Below, piece after piece: positions 15,475 to 24,747 of a stretch of 64,000 bases of DNA. Positions within the stretch are counted from its first letter, which is position 1, and each line of letters opens with the position of its first letter. Under the pieces are notes generated by a model, which was not told the origin of the DNA, ran no database searches, and saw nothing but the letters and a program-made list of their open reading frames with translations. A program made the position numbers and the translations under genes. The stretch spans positions 463,260-527,259 of the forward strand of contig NZ_VITH01000003.1 in assembly GCF_007827815.1 (NCBI RefSeq). Reading direction: 5' to 3'. Source of the DNA: Azospirillum brasilense. GTDB lineage: Bacteria; Pseudomonadota; Alphaproteobacteria; Azospirillales; Azospirillaceae.

Positions 15475-15509
15475 AAAAAAGGACCGACTCCTTCGGAGCG
15501 GTCCTTTTT
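15475..15509. terminator. Bidirectional intrinsic terminator
   Basis: AAAAAAGGACCG (15475-15486) and CGGTCCTTTTT (15499-15509) flank a CTCC-TTCG-GAG inner stem. It has A-runs and T-runs on both sides, so it serves the 64-aa gene and the convergent glycosyltransferase gene that ends at 15526. Confidence 0.92.
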
Positions 15510-15525
15510 CGTTTTGTGCGTTGTT

Positions 15526-17448
15526 TTACCCGGCGACGGTGAAGGTTGCCGGCGGCTTGCCTTGGCGCTGGTGCTCCAGCATCGTCAGGAACGCCCGCTC
15601 CAGCAGGCGCGTGTGGGCGTTCATGTCGAACAGCGGCCCGCCGTCGCGCTCGGCGCGCAGCCGGTGCCGAACGGCGTTCAGGCCGGCGCGGTCGTTCGCC
15701 CAGCGCAGGACGGTGTCTTCATACTGGGCCAGGGACTCCGTCACGAAGTCGGATAGCCCGGCGGTGTGAAGCAGGCTGGCCGCCACGCGCGATTGCAGCG
15801 TGTGGCCCAGGCGGGTGACCAGGGGGAGCCCGGCCCACAGCGCGTCGCTCGCCGTCGTGTGGGCGCCGTAATGCAGGGTGTCCAGCATCAGGTCGGCGTT
15901 CTGCAGGCGGGACAGATGGTCGTCCAGGGTCGGCGCCCAGGGCGCGAAGACGATGCGGTCCGCGGCGATGCCCGCCGACCGGGCGGCCTCGCGCAGATTT
16001 CCCTCGGCCTCCGCGGTCGTCCCGGCGAGCCACAGCACCCCGTCGGGAATCCGGTGCAGCAGCGCCATCCAGACGGCCCAGACGTCCGGGGTGATCTTGT
16101 AGGCGTTGTTGAAGCAGGCCAGCACGAAGCCATCCGTCGGAAGACCGCAGGCCGACCGCGGTGGTGCCGGTGGAACCTGATGGCGCCGGTCCCGCGGCAG
16201 GAAGCAGCGCGGCAGCCGCGCCACCGCCTCGGTGAAGCCGCTTTCCAGCTCCGGCGGCAGGGAGACGGGATCGGCGACGATGTAGTCGATCCAGGGCGCG
16301 CCCAGGCTGCCGGGATATCCCAGGAACTGGGCCTGCACCGGCGCCGGCCGGGCGGCGAGGATGTGCGGGCGTGGGTGTCCGGTGTAGCCCTTCAGGTCGA
16401 TCAGGATGTCGACGCCGTCCCGCCGGATCGCCTCGGCGGCGGCCTCCGCGCCCAGGGAGTCGATGTCGATGAAGCGGTCGACACCCTCGCGGATGCGGCG
16501 GCGCTCGACGCTGCCGTCGTCCGGGCCGTAGCTGTAGGCGAGCACGCGGAAGCGCGACCGGTCGTGCAGCGCCAGAACCTCGGCCAGCAGCTGCGCGACC
16601 GGGTGCTGGCGGAAATCGTTCGACAGGTAGGCGATGGTGGCGAGGTCCGCCTTGCCGGGCTTCGCCTTCAGCCGCACCGGTTTTGTCCGGATGGTCTGGG
16701 CGTGCGCCCGCGCCGCCGCCAGGAGCGAACGGGCGGAAACGCGGTGGGACAGCATCATGGAGGCCTGGACCGGCACGCCCTGCGACGCGATGGCTTCCAG
16801 CGCGACCGCGTCGTCGTCGAAGCTGGACCAGTCGCAGGACCGCTGCTTCGTCTGGATCAGCCCGACCGTCGCGGTCGGGTTTCCGGGCGCTATGTTCAGC
16901 GCGCGGCGGTAGGCGTCCGCGGCGTCGGCCAGCCGGTCCTGGCCCTTCAGGGCGGTGCCCAGATTGAACCACACCGCCGCGGCGTTCGGCGCCAGCGCCG
17001 CCGCTTGGCGGGCGAGGCGCGCCGATTCCTCGAGGCGGCCCAGTTGGAAGAGCACCGCCGAGAGGCTGAGCAGCGTGTCCGGACCGGCCGGGTGCAGCGC
17101 CCGCGCCTGGTCGAGCGCGTCGGCGGCGCGGTCGTAAGCGCCCATCCGGAACAGCGTGTTGCCGATGTTGAGCAGGATTCCGGGATGGTTCGGGTCGTAG
17201 CGGCGGGCCAGTTCGAAAGCGCTCAAGGCGTCGTCGTAACGCTGGTTTCCGAAGGCGGCGTTGCCGACCCCCGCGTGGAGGTCCCGCCCGAATCCGGCGA
17301 TCTGCGGAGTGAGGGCGGCGCCCCTGGTCGCCTGCTCGAACAGGGCGACGGCGCGCCCCAGATCGCCCCTCTGGGCCAAGGCCAGAGCGTCCGACAGTTT
17401 GCGCAGGTCCGGCGCGGACGGACCGCGGGACTGCCTGTTCTTGTTCAT
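15526..17448 (-). CDS. TPR-containing O-GlcNAc transferase-like (SPINDLY family) glycosyltransferase
   Basis: A 640-aa protein. Residues ~10-210 are about five tetratricopeptide repeats (for example ALSAFELARRYDPNHPGILL and AAVWFNLGTALKGQDRLADA). The rest is the SPY/OGT-like GT41 catalytic region, with YLSNDFRQHPVAQLLAEVLA, DILIDLKGYTGHPRPHILAA, FLGYPGSLGAPWIDYIVADP and HYGAHTTASDALWAGLPLVT. GT41 enzymes transfer GlcNAc or fucose to Ser/Thr of proteins. In bacteria they often sit with, or act on, flagellins and other surface proteins, but no acceptor is encoded here. The ATG at 17448 is chosen; a GTG at 17481 is in frame and directly abuts a strong hairpin. Confidence 0.9.
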   Translation of the reverse strand: MNKNRQSRGPSAPDLRKLSDALALAQRGDLGRAVALFEQATRGAALTPQIAGFGRDLHAGVGNAAFGNQRYDDALSAFELARRYDPNHPGILLNIGNTLFRMGAYDRAADALDQARALHPAGPDTLLSLSAVLFQLGRLEESARLARQAAALAPNAAAVWFNLGTALKGQDRLADAADAYRRALNIAPGNPTATVGLIQTKQRSCDWSSFDDDAVALEAIASQGVPVQASMMLSHRVSARSLLAAARAHAQTIRTKPVRLKAKPGKADLATIAYLSNDFRQHPVAQLLAEVLALHDRSRFRVLAYSYGPDDGSVERRRIREGVDRFIDIDSLGAEAAAEAIRRDGVDILIDLKGYTGHPRPHILAARPAPVQAQFLGYPGSLGAPWIDYIVADPVSLPPELESGFTEAVARLPRCFLPRDRRHQVPPAPPRSACGLPTDGFVLACFNNAYKITPDVWAVWMALLHRIPDGVLWLAGTTAEAEGNLREAARSAGIAADRIVFAPWAPTLDDHLSRLQNADLMLDTLHYGAHTTASDALWAGLPLVTRLGHTLQSRVAASLLHTAGLSDFVTESLAQYEDTVLRWANDRAGLNAVRHRLRAERDGGPLFDMNAHTRLLERAFLTMLEHQRQGKPPATFTVAG

Positions 17449-17484
17449 GATCGATGCAACCTGACGAGCGTCGTTTCGCACAAC

Positions 17485-17520
17485 GAACCGGGCCGCGCCG
17501 CGGTTGTCGCGGCCCGGTTC
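17485..17520. terminator. Perfect 13-bp GC hairpin between the HD and glycosyltransferase genes
   Basis: GAACCGGGCCGCG (17485-17497) and CGCGGCCCGGTTC (17508-17520) are exact arms with a 10-nt loop. It separates two minus-strand genes. It may terminate the HD-gene transcript or lie in the leader of the glycosyltransferase mRNA. No T-run is present. Confidence 0.5.
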
Positions 17521-17651
17521 ACGAGAGCCGCACCGCCATTGCGATGCGCTCCATTAGGGCATGCTAACGCGCTGGCACCCCGGTGAGGAGAGCATTGTCG
17601 TCGGGTCTGCTTTTACACGCCGGCCGTGCCGGACCCGTCAGGCATCACCCG

Positions 17652-18347
17652 TCAGGCGTCCCCGGCGATCTCCGCCAGAAGCTGGACCTGGAAGGACAGC
17701 AGGAAGGCCGCCCGCTCCTGCGCCCGCGCCCGCCCGGCCGGGGTCTGCATGGTGTTGGGCAGCAGCAGCAGCTTCGCCTTGAAATGGTCCAGGGCGTATT
17801 GCAGGTCGTCGAGCGGGCGGGTCTCGGCCATCGGGTCCTCGCCGTGGAACAACGCCCGCTTCATCAGGCCGGAGGTGGCGAAGCAGCGGGCGATGCCGAT
17901 GGCGCCCAGACTCTCCAGCCGGTCGGCGTCCTGGACCAGCTTCGCCTCGATGGTCAGCGGCGGGATGCCGGCGGAGTAGCTGTGCGCCTCGATGGCGTGG
18001 CGGGTGGCGGGGATCAGCGCGCCGGGGAAGCCCATGCCGCGCAGAACCTCCTCCGCCCGGTCCGCCGACAGGCGGGAGGCGCGGCTGCGGTCCGGATGGT
18101 CCTTCGGCACGTTCACGATGTCGTGGAGCAATGCCGCGGCCAGCACGACGAGCATGTCGGCCGGCCTATCGGGAGGCGGCCCGACGTCCCGCTCGGCCTC
18201 CGCCGCGGCCAGGGCCTTGGCGGTGCGCCAGACGCGAAGAAGATGGTCGATGTCGTGGGCCGGGTCCTCGGCCGCGTTGGAACGCAGCCATGTGGTGATG
18301 GAGCTTTCCCAAACATCGACATCACTGAGCACAACATCTTTTGGCAT
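17652..18347 (-). CDS. HD-domain phosphohydrolase (YedJ/YpgQ-like)
   Basis: A 231-aa metal-dependent hydrolase. The HD signature is spread as H31 and H35 in [13 protein letters not shown] at 75-76 in [13 protein letters not shown], and a distal Asp in [13 protein letters not shown], followed by [15 protein letters not shown]. This ordering matches the YedJ/YpgQ branch, thought to act on nucleotides. The start at ATG 18347 follows AGAGGACGAG. A longer open frame upstream has no family similarity and runs into the promoter region. It diverges from the ABC-2 transporter genes with 226 bp between starts. That spacer contains the AT-rich stretch TTTTTACATAATATG. Confidence 0.88.
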   Translation of the reverse strand: MPKDVVLSDVDVWESSITTWLRSNAAEDPAHDIDHLLRVWRTAKALAAAEAERDVGPPPDRPADMLVVLAAALLHDIVNVPKDHPDRSRASRLSADRAEEVLRGMGFPGALIPATRHAIEAHSYSAGIPPLTIEAKLVQDADRLESLGAIGIARCFATSGLMKRALFHGEDPMAETRPLDDLQYALDHFKAKLLLLPNTMQTPAGRARAQERAAFLLSFQVQLLAEIAGDA

Positions 18348-18573
18348 GAGCGCTCGTCCTCTTACGTGCTTTTTACATAATATGGGGAGGGGCAGGGCTG
18401 TTGTCCCGAAATCATTTGTGGGCGGGCATCCCCTCCCCCGAATCGGGACTCCCAAATCAGCACCCCCCTCTCCGGAATGGTTGCATCGCGCCGAATGCCC
18501 GATGACCGCGGGCCGTCCCGCCGTTAAGGTGACGCCCGCCCGGACCGGGCCGACCGACAGGCAGAGGGGGGAC

Positions 18574-19496
<923 letters not shown>

Positions 19497-19500
<4 letters not shown>

Positions 19501-20270
19501 CCTTCCCCATCAACCTTCATGCGGTCAAGGCCATCTACCTGTTCGAGCTGGCCCGCACCTGGCGCACGCTGTTCCAGAGCATCGCGGCGCCGGTGATCTC
19601 GACCTCGCTCTACTTCATCGTCTTCGGCGCGGCCATCGGCGGGCGCTTCACGGCGGTGGACGGGGTGAGCTACGGCGCCTTCCTGGTGCCCGGCCTCGTC
19701 ATGATGTCGGTGTTGACGGAAAGCGTGTCCAACGCCTCCTTCGGCATCTACATGCCGCGCTATTCCGGCACGATTTACGAGGTGCTGTCGGCCCCGATTT
19801 CGGCCTTCGAGACGGTGCTCGGCTATGTTGGGGCGGCGGCGACCAAGTCGATGATCCTCGGCGTGCTGATCCTGCTGACCGCCCGGCTGTTCGTCGACTA
19901 CTCGATCCAGCACCCGGTCTGGATGGTCGCCTTCCTGGTGCTCACCTCGGTCACCTTCAGCCTGTTCGGCTTCATCCTGGGCGTCTGGGCGGACGGCTGG
20001 GAGAAGCTGCAGATCGTGCCGATCCTGGTCATCACGCCGCTGGCCTTCCTCGGCGGCAGCTTCTACTCGATCAGCATGCTGCCGCCGCTGTGGCAGAAGA
20101 TCACCCTGTTCAACCCGGTCGTCTATCTGGTCAGCGGCTTCCGCTGGAGCTTCTACGGCCAGGCCGACGTGCCGGTGGGGATCAGCCTCGCCATGACCGC
20201 GCTGTTCCTGGCGCTCTGCCTGACGGCGGTCTGGTGGATCTTCCGCACCGGCTACAAGCTGAAGAACTGA
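19497..20270 (+). CDS. ABC-2 type transporter permease
   Basis: A 257-aa membrane protein with six hydrophobic segments in the ABC-2 arrangement. Conserved elements are [19 protein letters not shown] near the N-terminus, [20 protein letters not shown], and [20 protein letters not shown] with [12 protein letters not shown] near the end. It overlaps the ATPase gene by four bases and together they make a minimal homodimeric exporter. No accessory gene is linked. The convergent GFA gene begins only 19 bp past its stop. Confidence 0.93.
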
Positions 20271-20289
20271 CCGGTCCAGGCGGCGGAGG

Positions 20290-20769
20290 TTACACTCCGC
20301 CGCCCAGCATCCCATGGGCGCGGTGCCACTCCTCCAGCGATTCCGGCGGGTAGTCGTCGCTGCGCTCGTCCCCCGGCTTGGCCTCGACCGGGACCCAGTT
20401 GGCCTTCGACCCCAGCATCATGTGGACGTGGGCCGGCGCCTCCGGCAGGGGGCTGTCGATGGCGCTGGCGAAGGGGTGGACCAGCTCCGGCCAGCGCGGG
20501 TCGCTCACCCACAGGGCGGAGCCGCAGCGCGCGCAGAAACGCCGTTCGCCGGGGCTTTCCTCGCCGTCGATGCGAGCGTGGAAGACGGTGATGTGCTTCG
20601 CCCCCGTCACTTCCAGCGTGTCGGCCTTGGCCCCCAGATTGATGGCGTAGCCGCCCCCGCCCGCCGTCTTGCGGCAGATCGAGCAGTGGCAGCGCAGGTA
20701 GGGGACCGGCGCGTAGGCGTCCACCGAGAATCGCACCGCGCCGCAATGGCAGGACCCGTCGAGCTTCAT
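20290..20769 (-). CDS. GFA family protein (glutathione-dependent formaldehyde-activating enzyme-like, zinc-binding)
   Basis: A 159-aa zinc protein of the GFA/CENP-V family. The cysteine clusters are C7-x-C9 (GSCHCGAVRF), C27-x-C29-xx-C32 (LRCHCSICRK) and FCARCGSALW, the usual arrangement of structural zinc ligands. ATG 20769 has GGAGGAGAGGA just upstream. Members vary in activity and glutathione-formaldehyde adduct formation has been disputed, so the function here is open. It lies just upstream, on the same strand, of the amidase operon's 3' end but is separated from it by a hairpin. Confidence 0.9.
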   Translation of the reverse strand: MKLDGSCHCGAVRFSVDAYAPVPYLRCHCSICRKTAGGGGYAINLGAKADTLEVTGAKHITVFHARIDGEESPGERRFCARCGSALWVSDPRWPELVHPFASAIDSPLPEAPAHVHMMLGSKANWVPVEAKPGDERSDDYPPESLEEWHRAHGMLGGGV

Positions 20770-20914
20770 CCGTCCTCTCCTCCCGTCCTCGGGCGCCCGG
20801 CTGCGGCGCCGCCCCCGTCCAACCCGGCCGGTCCGGGAAAGTTTCCGGGGGATGCGGTATCGTTTCAAGTCACGGATGGCAGGAGGGCAGGCAATCGCAT
20901 GCGCGCCCTATGAA

Positions 20915-20937
20915 CCCTCTCCCCAGGGGGGAGAGGG
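20915..20937. terminator. 10-bp hairpin 3' of the amidase operon
   Basis: CCCTCTCCCC (20915-20924) and GGGGAGAGGG (20928-20937) are exact arms with a 3-nt loop, 15 bp beyond the minus-strand amidase stop. The sequence resembles the core of the palindromic repeats at 11087 and 32984. Confidence 0.5.
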
Positions 20938-20951
20938 GATTTCGCCCGGCC

Positions 20952-22235
20952 TCACACGTCGACCACCGGGGCCATCGCCTCGGCCATCGCCAGCAGGGCG
21001 GCGTCTTGGAAGCGCGGCGCCACCAACTGCACCCCCACCGGAAGCCCGCGTGGCCCGCGGCCGCAGGGCATGGCGAGGCAGGGGACGTGCAGCACCGTCC
21101 AGATCGAGTTGAAGATGTGGTCGCCCGTGGTGTGCAGCCCCTCCGGCGCCTCGCCCGGCGCGGGCGGGGTCAGGATCACGTCGATGGACTCGAACAGGGC
21201 GGCGAAGCGGGGCCGGCAGCTGTCGGCGACGTCGTAGGCCTCGGTCAGGGTGCGCGTGGTGATGCCGTGGTTGTGCTCGCAATGGTCGGCCAGCTCGGGA
21301 TGCAGCCGATGGCGGTCGCTGAGGTAAAGGTCGAGGAAGGAGGCCCGCCCCTCGCCGCGGCGGATCACGTCCTGCACCTCGGCCAGGGTTGAGAAGGCGT
21401 CCGGCAGTTCGAAGGGCACGACCACCGCGCCGGCCTCCTCCAGCCGCCGGGCGGCGAGCAGCAGCGCCGCCTCGCCCGCCGGCTCGATGCGCGACCAGAC
21501 GGGGGAGCGGCAGAGCCCGACGCGCAATCCCGCCAGCGTGACCGGCGCCGTCTTGCCCATGCCCTCCAGTTGGAACGCCTCGGCCATCAGCGCGAGGTCG
21601 CCGACCGAACGCCCGTACCAGCCGAGCGTGTCGAGGGACACCGCGTAGTGCTTCATCCCTTCGCGGCTGACCACGCCCCAGGTCGGCTTGAAGCCGTAGA
21701 TGCCGTTGAAGGCGGCGGGACGGATGTGGGAGCCGCCGGTCTGGGTGCCGAAGGCCAGCGGCACGTGCCGGTCGCCGACCGCCGCCCCCGACCCGGAGGA
21801 GGAGCCGCCCGGCGTGTGGGCGAGGTTGACCGGGTTGCGCGTCGCCGCCTTGCGTCCGCCGGAGGCGAATTCCACCGTGTCGGTCTTGCCCAGCAGGATG
21901 CCGCCGGCGCTGCGCGCGATGGCCACGCAGGCGGCGTCGCGGGCCGGTCGGTGGCCCTGGAAGATCGGCGAGTTCTGGGTGGTCGGCAGGTCGGCGGTGT
22001 CGATCACGTCCTTCACGCCGAAGGGCAGGCCGTGCAGCGGGCCGGCGGCGGGGCGTTTGTCGGCCTCCCGCGCGGCGGCCAGCGCCAGGGCGGGGTCGAC
22101 GGTGATCCAGGCGCGCACCTGCGGGTCGCGGTCTTCGATCCGCTCCAGGCAGGAGCGGACCAGCGCCTCGCTGGTCAGGCGGCCATCGCGGATGGCGTGG
22201 GCGGCCTCGCTGGCCGTGAGTTCGAACGGTTCCAT
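20952..22235 (-). CDS. Amidase (amidase-signature family)
   Basis: A 427-aa amidase-signature hydrolase. The Ser-cisSer-Lys triad can be placed: Lys75 in GVKDVIDT, the cis-Ser in the PGGSSSGSG loop at ~145-147 and the nucleophile Ser169 in TGGSHIRPA. The usual form of the last motif is GGSIRxPA, so the inserted His is a small oddity. The protein is slightly shorter than typical GatA-like amidases (~470 aa). It follows the second amidase gene by 33 bp on the same strand, and both follow an isochorismatase-type hydrolase. Together they suggest stepwise release of ammonia from an amide or ureide. The substrate is not known. Confidence 0.92.
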   Translation of the reverse strand: MEPFELTASEAAHAIRDGRLTSEALVRSCLERIEDRDPQVRAWITVDPALALAAAREADKRPAAGPLHGLPFGVKDVIDTADLPTTQNSPIFQGHRPARDAACVAIARSAGGILLGKTDTVEFASGGRKAATRNPVNLAHTPGGSSSGSGAAVGDRHVPLAFGTQTGGSHIRPAAFNGIYGFKPTWGVVSREGMKHYAVSLDTLGWYGRSVGDLALMAEAFQLEGMGKTAPVTLAGLRVGLCRSPVWSRIEPAGEAALLLAARRLEEAGAVVVPFELPDAFSTLAEVQDVIRRGEGRASFLDLYLSDRHRLHPELADHCEHNHGITTRTLTEAYDVADSCRPRFAALFESIDVILTPPAPGEAPEGLHTTGDHIFNSIWTVLHVPCLAMPCGRGPRGLPVGVQLVAPRFQDAALLAMAEAMAPVVDV

Positions 22236-22268
22236 AGCTGGTCCTTTCGGTAAATCAGGCGGGAGGCA

Positions 22269-23669
22269 TCAGGCGGGCAGGGCGGGGCGCTGGCGGTGAT
22301 GGTCGGTCGCCGCCTGGAAGGCCGCTCCGGCGCGGAAGACCAGCGGCTCGTCGAACCAGCGCCCGACGATCTGCATGCCCACCGGCATCCCGTCGCCGTC
22401 GAAGCCGCAGGGCACGGACATGGCGGGCAGGCCGAGCGCGCCGAAGCCGTAGGTGAAGCGGCTGACCGCCCGCGTCGCCTCGATCATGTCGGCGCTGTCG
22501 TAGATGCGCGGGGCCGTGATGGGGGTGGTCGGGGTGAGGATCAGGTCCACCCGTTCGAACAACGTGCGGAACCGCAGCTTCCAGGAGGCCAGCCAGCGCC
22601 GCGATTCCGCGTACTGCACGCCGCTCACCGGCAGGCCGAGCTGCAGGCGGCGCAGCACCTCCGGCCCGATGGACTCCGGCGCGGTTTCCATTTTGTCGAG
22701 GTGGTATTGCGCCATGTCGGCGACGAGCAGGGAGAAGGCGGTGCGGGCCTGCGCCACCTCCGCGTCCTCGATGGTGACGTCGACCAGGACGGCGCCGGCT
22801 TTCTCCAGCACCGCCGCCGCGGCGCGCACCCGCTCCGCCACCGCGGGCTGGAGGTTGTCGAAGTAGAAGTTGCGCGGCAGACCGATGCGCGTGCCGGCGA
22901 CGCCCGCCTTCAGGTCCTGCAGGAAATTGCCGAGCAGCACGTCGACCGAATTGGGGTCCTCCGGGTCATAGCCGGCGATGGCCGCGAAGGCGCGCGCCAC
23001 GTCGGCGACGGAGTAGGCCAGCGGGCCGACGGTGTCGAAATCGACGCTGCACGGGATCACGCCGGTGTTGGACACCCGGCCGACGCTGGGCCGCAGCCCG
23101 ACCACCCCGCAGAGCGCCGCCGGGATGCGGATGGAGCCGCCGGTGTCGGTGCCGATGGAGACCCGGCACAGCCCGGCGGCGACCGAGGCCGCCGAGCCGC
23201 CGCTCGACCCGCCGGGCACCCGCCCGGTGTCCCAGGGATTCCGGCAGGGGCCGTGATGCTCGTTCTGGTTCGTCGAGCCCAGGCAGAATTCGGACAGGTT
23301 GTTGCGTCCGACCAGGATGGCGCCGGCGTCGCGCAGGCGGCGGATCAGCGGGGCGTCCCGCTGCCCCATCCGGGCGAAGCGGTCGGACGAGCCGTAGCTG
23401 GTCGTCTCGCCGGCCAGTTCGAAGCAGTCCTTGACGGTAACCGTCACCCCGTCGAGCAGGCCGGGCCAGTCCCCTGCCGCCCGCGCCTCGTCCTGCGCCT
23501 GGGCCCGGCGGATCGCCCCGTCGGCGTCCACCGTCAGCAGGGCGTTGACGATCGGGTTCAGGCTTTCGATGCGGGCGAGGCGGGCGCGGGTTTCCGCCTC
23601 GCTGGCGCCGGGCATGGAGGGGCTGCCGCCGCCGGACCGGGCCGGATGCGTTGTCGAAAGATCGGACAT
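22269..23669 (-). CDS. Amidase (amidase-signature family), second paralogue
   Basis: A 466-aa amidase. The triad is Lys80 in VTVKDCFELAG, the cis-Ser in VPGGSSGGSA at ~155-156 and the nucleophile Ser179 in DTGGSIRIPA. The N-terminal 25 residues are a flexible Ser/Pro/Gly-rich extension. It shares domain order but only moderate identity with the neighbouring amidase, so the two probably act on different bonds or arose by old duplication. It is cotranscribed with that amidase (33-bp gap) and lies 102 bp after the isochorismatase-type gene. Relatives include allophanate, indoleacetamide and aspartyl-tRNA amidases. None of their accessory domains is present. Confidence 0.92.
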   Translation of the reverse strand: MSDLSTTHPARSGGGSPSMPGASEAETRARLARIESLNPIVNALLTVDADGAIRRAQAQDEARAAGDWPGLLDGVTVTVKDCFELAGETTSYGSSDRFARMGQRDAPLIRRLRDAGAILVGRNNLSEFCLGSTNQNEHHGPCRNPWDTGRVPGGSSGGSAASVAAGLCRVSIGTDTGGSIRIPAALCGVVGLRPSVGRVSNTGVIPCSVDFDTVGPLAYSVADVARAFAAIAGYDPEDPNSVDVLLGNFLQDLKAGVAGTRIGLPRNFYFDNLQPAVAERVRAAAAVLEKAGAVLVDVTIEDAEVAQARTAFSLLVADMAQYHLDKMETAPESIGPEVLRRLQLGLPVSGVQYAESRRWLASWKLRFRTLFERVDLILTPTTPITAPRIYDSADMIEATRAVSRFTYGFGALGLPAMSVPCGFDGDGMPVGMQIVGRWFDEPLVFRAGAAFQAATDHHRQRPALPA

Positions 23670-23771
23670 GCGTTGCTGCTTTCCGCTCGCGTGCCGGACG
23701 GCTTCGGACGAACTGCTCCGGCGACGGCCTGTTGACGTCGTTTGGTTGCGCTTGGGGACGAAACCGCCGGA

Positions 23772-24401
23772 TCAGGCGGCGTCGGCCAACGCCAGATGGG
23801 CGATGACCGCGTCCAGCGGCATCACGTCGGCGTATTTCTTGCCCATGTCGAACAGGTTGGCGCGGTGCGGCTCCTCCGCCCGGTCGCCGACGCACTCTTC
23901 CACGATGATCGGGCGCAGCCCGTGGGCGGAGGCGTCGATCACGCTGGCCCGCACGCAGCCCGAGGTCGTGCAGCCGGTGACCAGCAGCGTGTCGACCGCG
24001 TTCGCGCGCAGCCAGGACGACAGGGCGGTGCCGAAGAAGGCCGAGGCGTGCTGCTTGCGCACGATGAACTCGTTGGGCAGCGGCGCGACCTCCGGAGCGA
24101 AGGCGACGTCGGGCGAGTCGGCGGACAGGGTCAGGAGCGACGGGATCTTCTCGCCGAACGGGCCGATGCCGCCCGGGGCCTCCGGCGCGATGAAGCAGGC
24201 ATGGGCGATCGGCATGCCCAAGGGACGAACATGTCCGAGCAACTTTCCCGTGGCGGTGATGGCGCTGTTGATGTTGAAGCCGCCGAAGGCGTCCTCGCGC
24301 GTGAAGCCGATCTGGAAGTCGATGATGAGGAGGGCGCACTTGCGGCCGAAGCCGAGCGGCTTGCCGATGCCTTGGCGCTCGTAGATGGAAAGATCGCTCA
24401 T
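23772..24401 (-). CDS. Isochorismatase-family cysteine amidohydrolase (N-carbamoylsarcosine / maleamate amidase-like)
   Basis: A 209-aa hydrolase. The Asp-Lys-Cys triad is visible: Asp28 in ALLIIDFQIGF, Lys116 in VRKQHASAFFGT and Cys149 in VTGCTTSGCVRAS. The SAFFGT and TSGCVRAS signatures are those of N-carbamoylsarcosine and maleamate amidases rather than of nicotinamidase. ATG 24401 is preferred over the longer open frame because family similarity begins there. It is the first gene of the minus-strand arm (then two amidases). It diverges from an Opp-type importer whose operon contains a paralogue of this protein with the same triad context. Confidence 0.9.
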   Translation of the reverse strand: MSDLSIYERQGIGKPLGFGRKCALLIIDFQIGFTREDAFGGFNINSAITATGKLLGHVRPLGMPIAHACFIAPEAPGGIGPFGEKIPSLLTLSADSPDVAFAPEVAPLPNEFIVRKQHASAFFGTALSSWLRANAVDTLLVTGCTTSGCVRASVIDASAHGLRPIIVEECVGDRAEEPHRANLFDMGKKYADVMPLDAVIAHLALADAA

Positions 24402-24488
24402 TTCAGGAGGTTCCTTCTTCCGCTGCTGCGCCGCATCACGGGCGCCCAGACAGCATACAACGAGGTTTTTTTGCATTCAAAGTCCATA

Positions 24489-24505
24489 GTTTCACCATTT
24501 GAAAC
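24489..24505. promoter_or_regulatory. Inverted repeat GTTTCA-N5-TGAAAC in the divergent control region
   Basis: Exact 6-bp arms with a 5-bp centre. It lies 88 bp upstream of the minus-strand amidohydrolase start and ~140 bp upstream of the sigma-54 promoter match, in a 346-bp AT-rich intergenic region. It could bind an activator such as a sigma-54 enhancer protein or the GntR protein encoded at the end of the importer operon. Confidence 0.4.
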
Positions 24506-24630
24506 CCGCCTCTGCCCGCCTTTTGCGCAGATATGCATATTGCTGTATTCATAAGCAATACCGCAAAATTTTTTGTTAACAAGCTGATTTGAAATGATTT
24601 ATAGGCCGCCTGCGACAGCCCGTCGCAGGG

Positions 24631-24646
24631 TGGCACGATTCCTGCG
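24631..24646 (+). promoter_or_regulatory. Sigma-54 (RpoN) -24/-12 promoter
   Basis: TGGCACGATTCCTGC (24631-24645) matches the RpoN consensus TGGCACG-N4-TTGC in all but the first T of the -12 box. The GG (24632-24633) and GC (24644-24645) doublets are separated by exactly 10 bp, as RpoN requires. It points toward the importer operon, whose first start codon is ~100 bp downstream. A CTGCGAC-N5-GTCGCAG hairpin lies directly upstream (24610-24628). Nitrogen regulation by NtrC is the natural inference. Confidence 0.65.
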
Positions 24647-24747
24647 AATTTGGTCGGGCATAAGGGTCCAGCGCAGATTGTGTGCAAAAATAGACCGGAC
24701 AAATCTCAGCGCTGCCCGTAAAATCTTTGACACAGAGGAGCAGGCTT

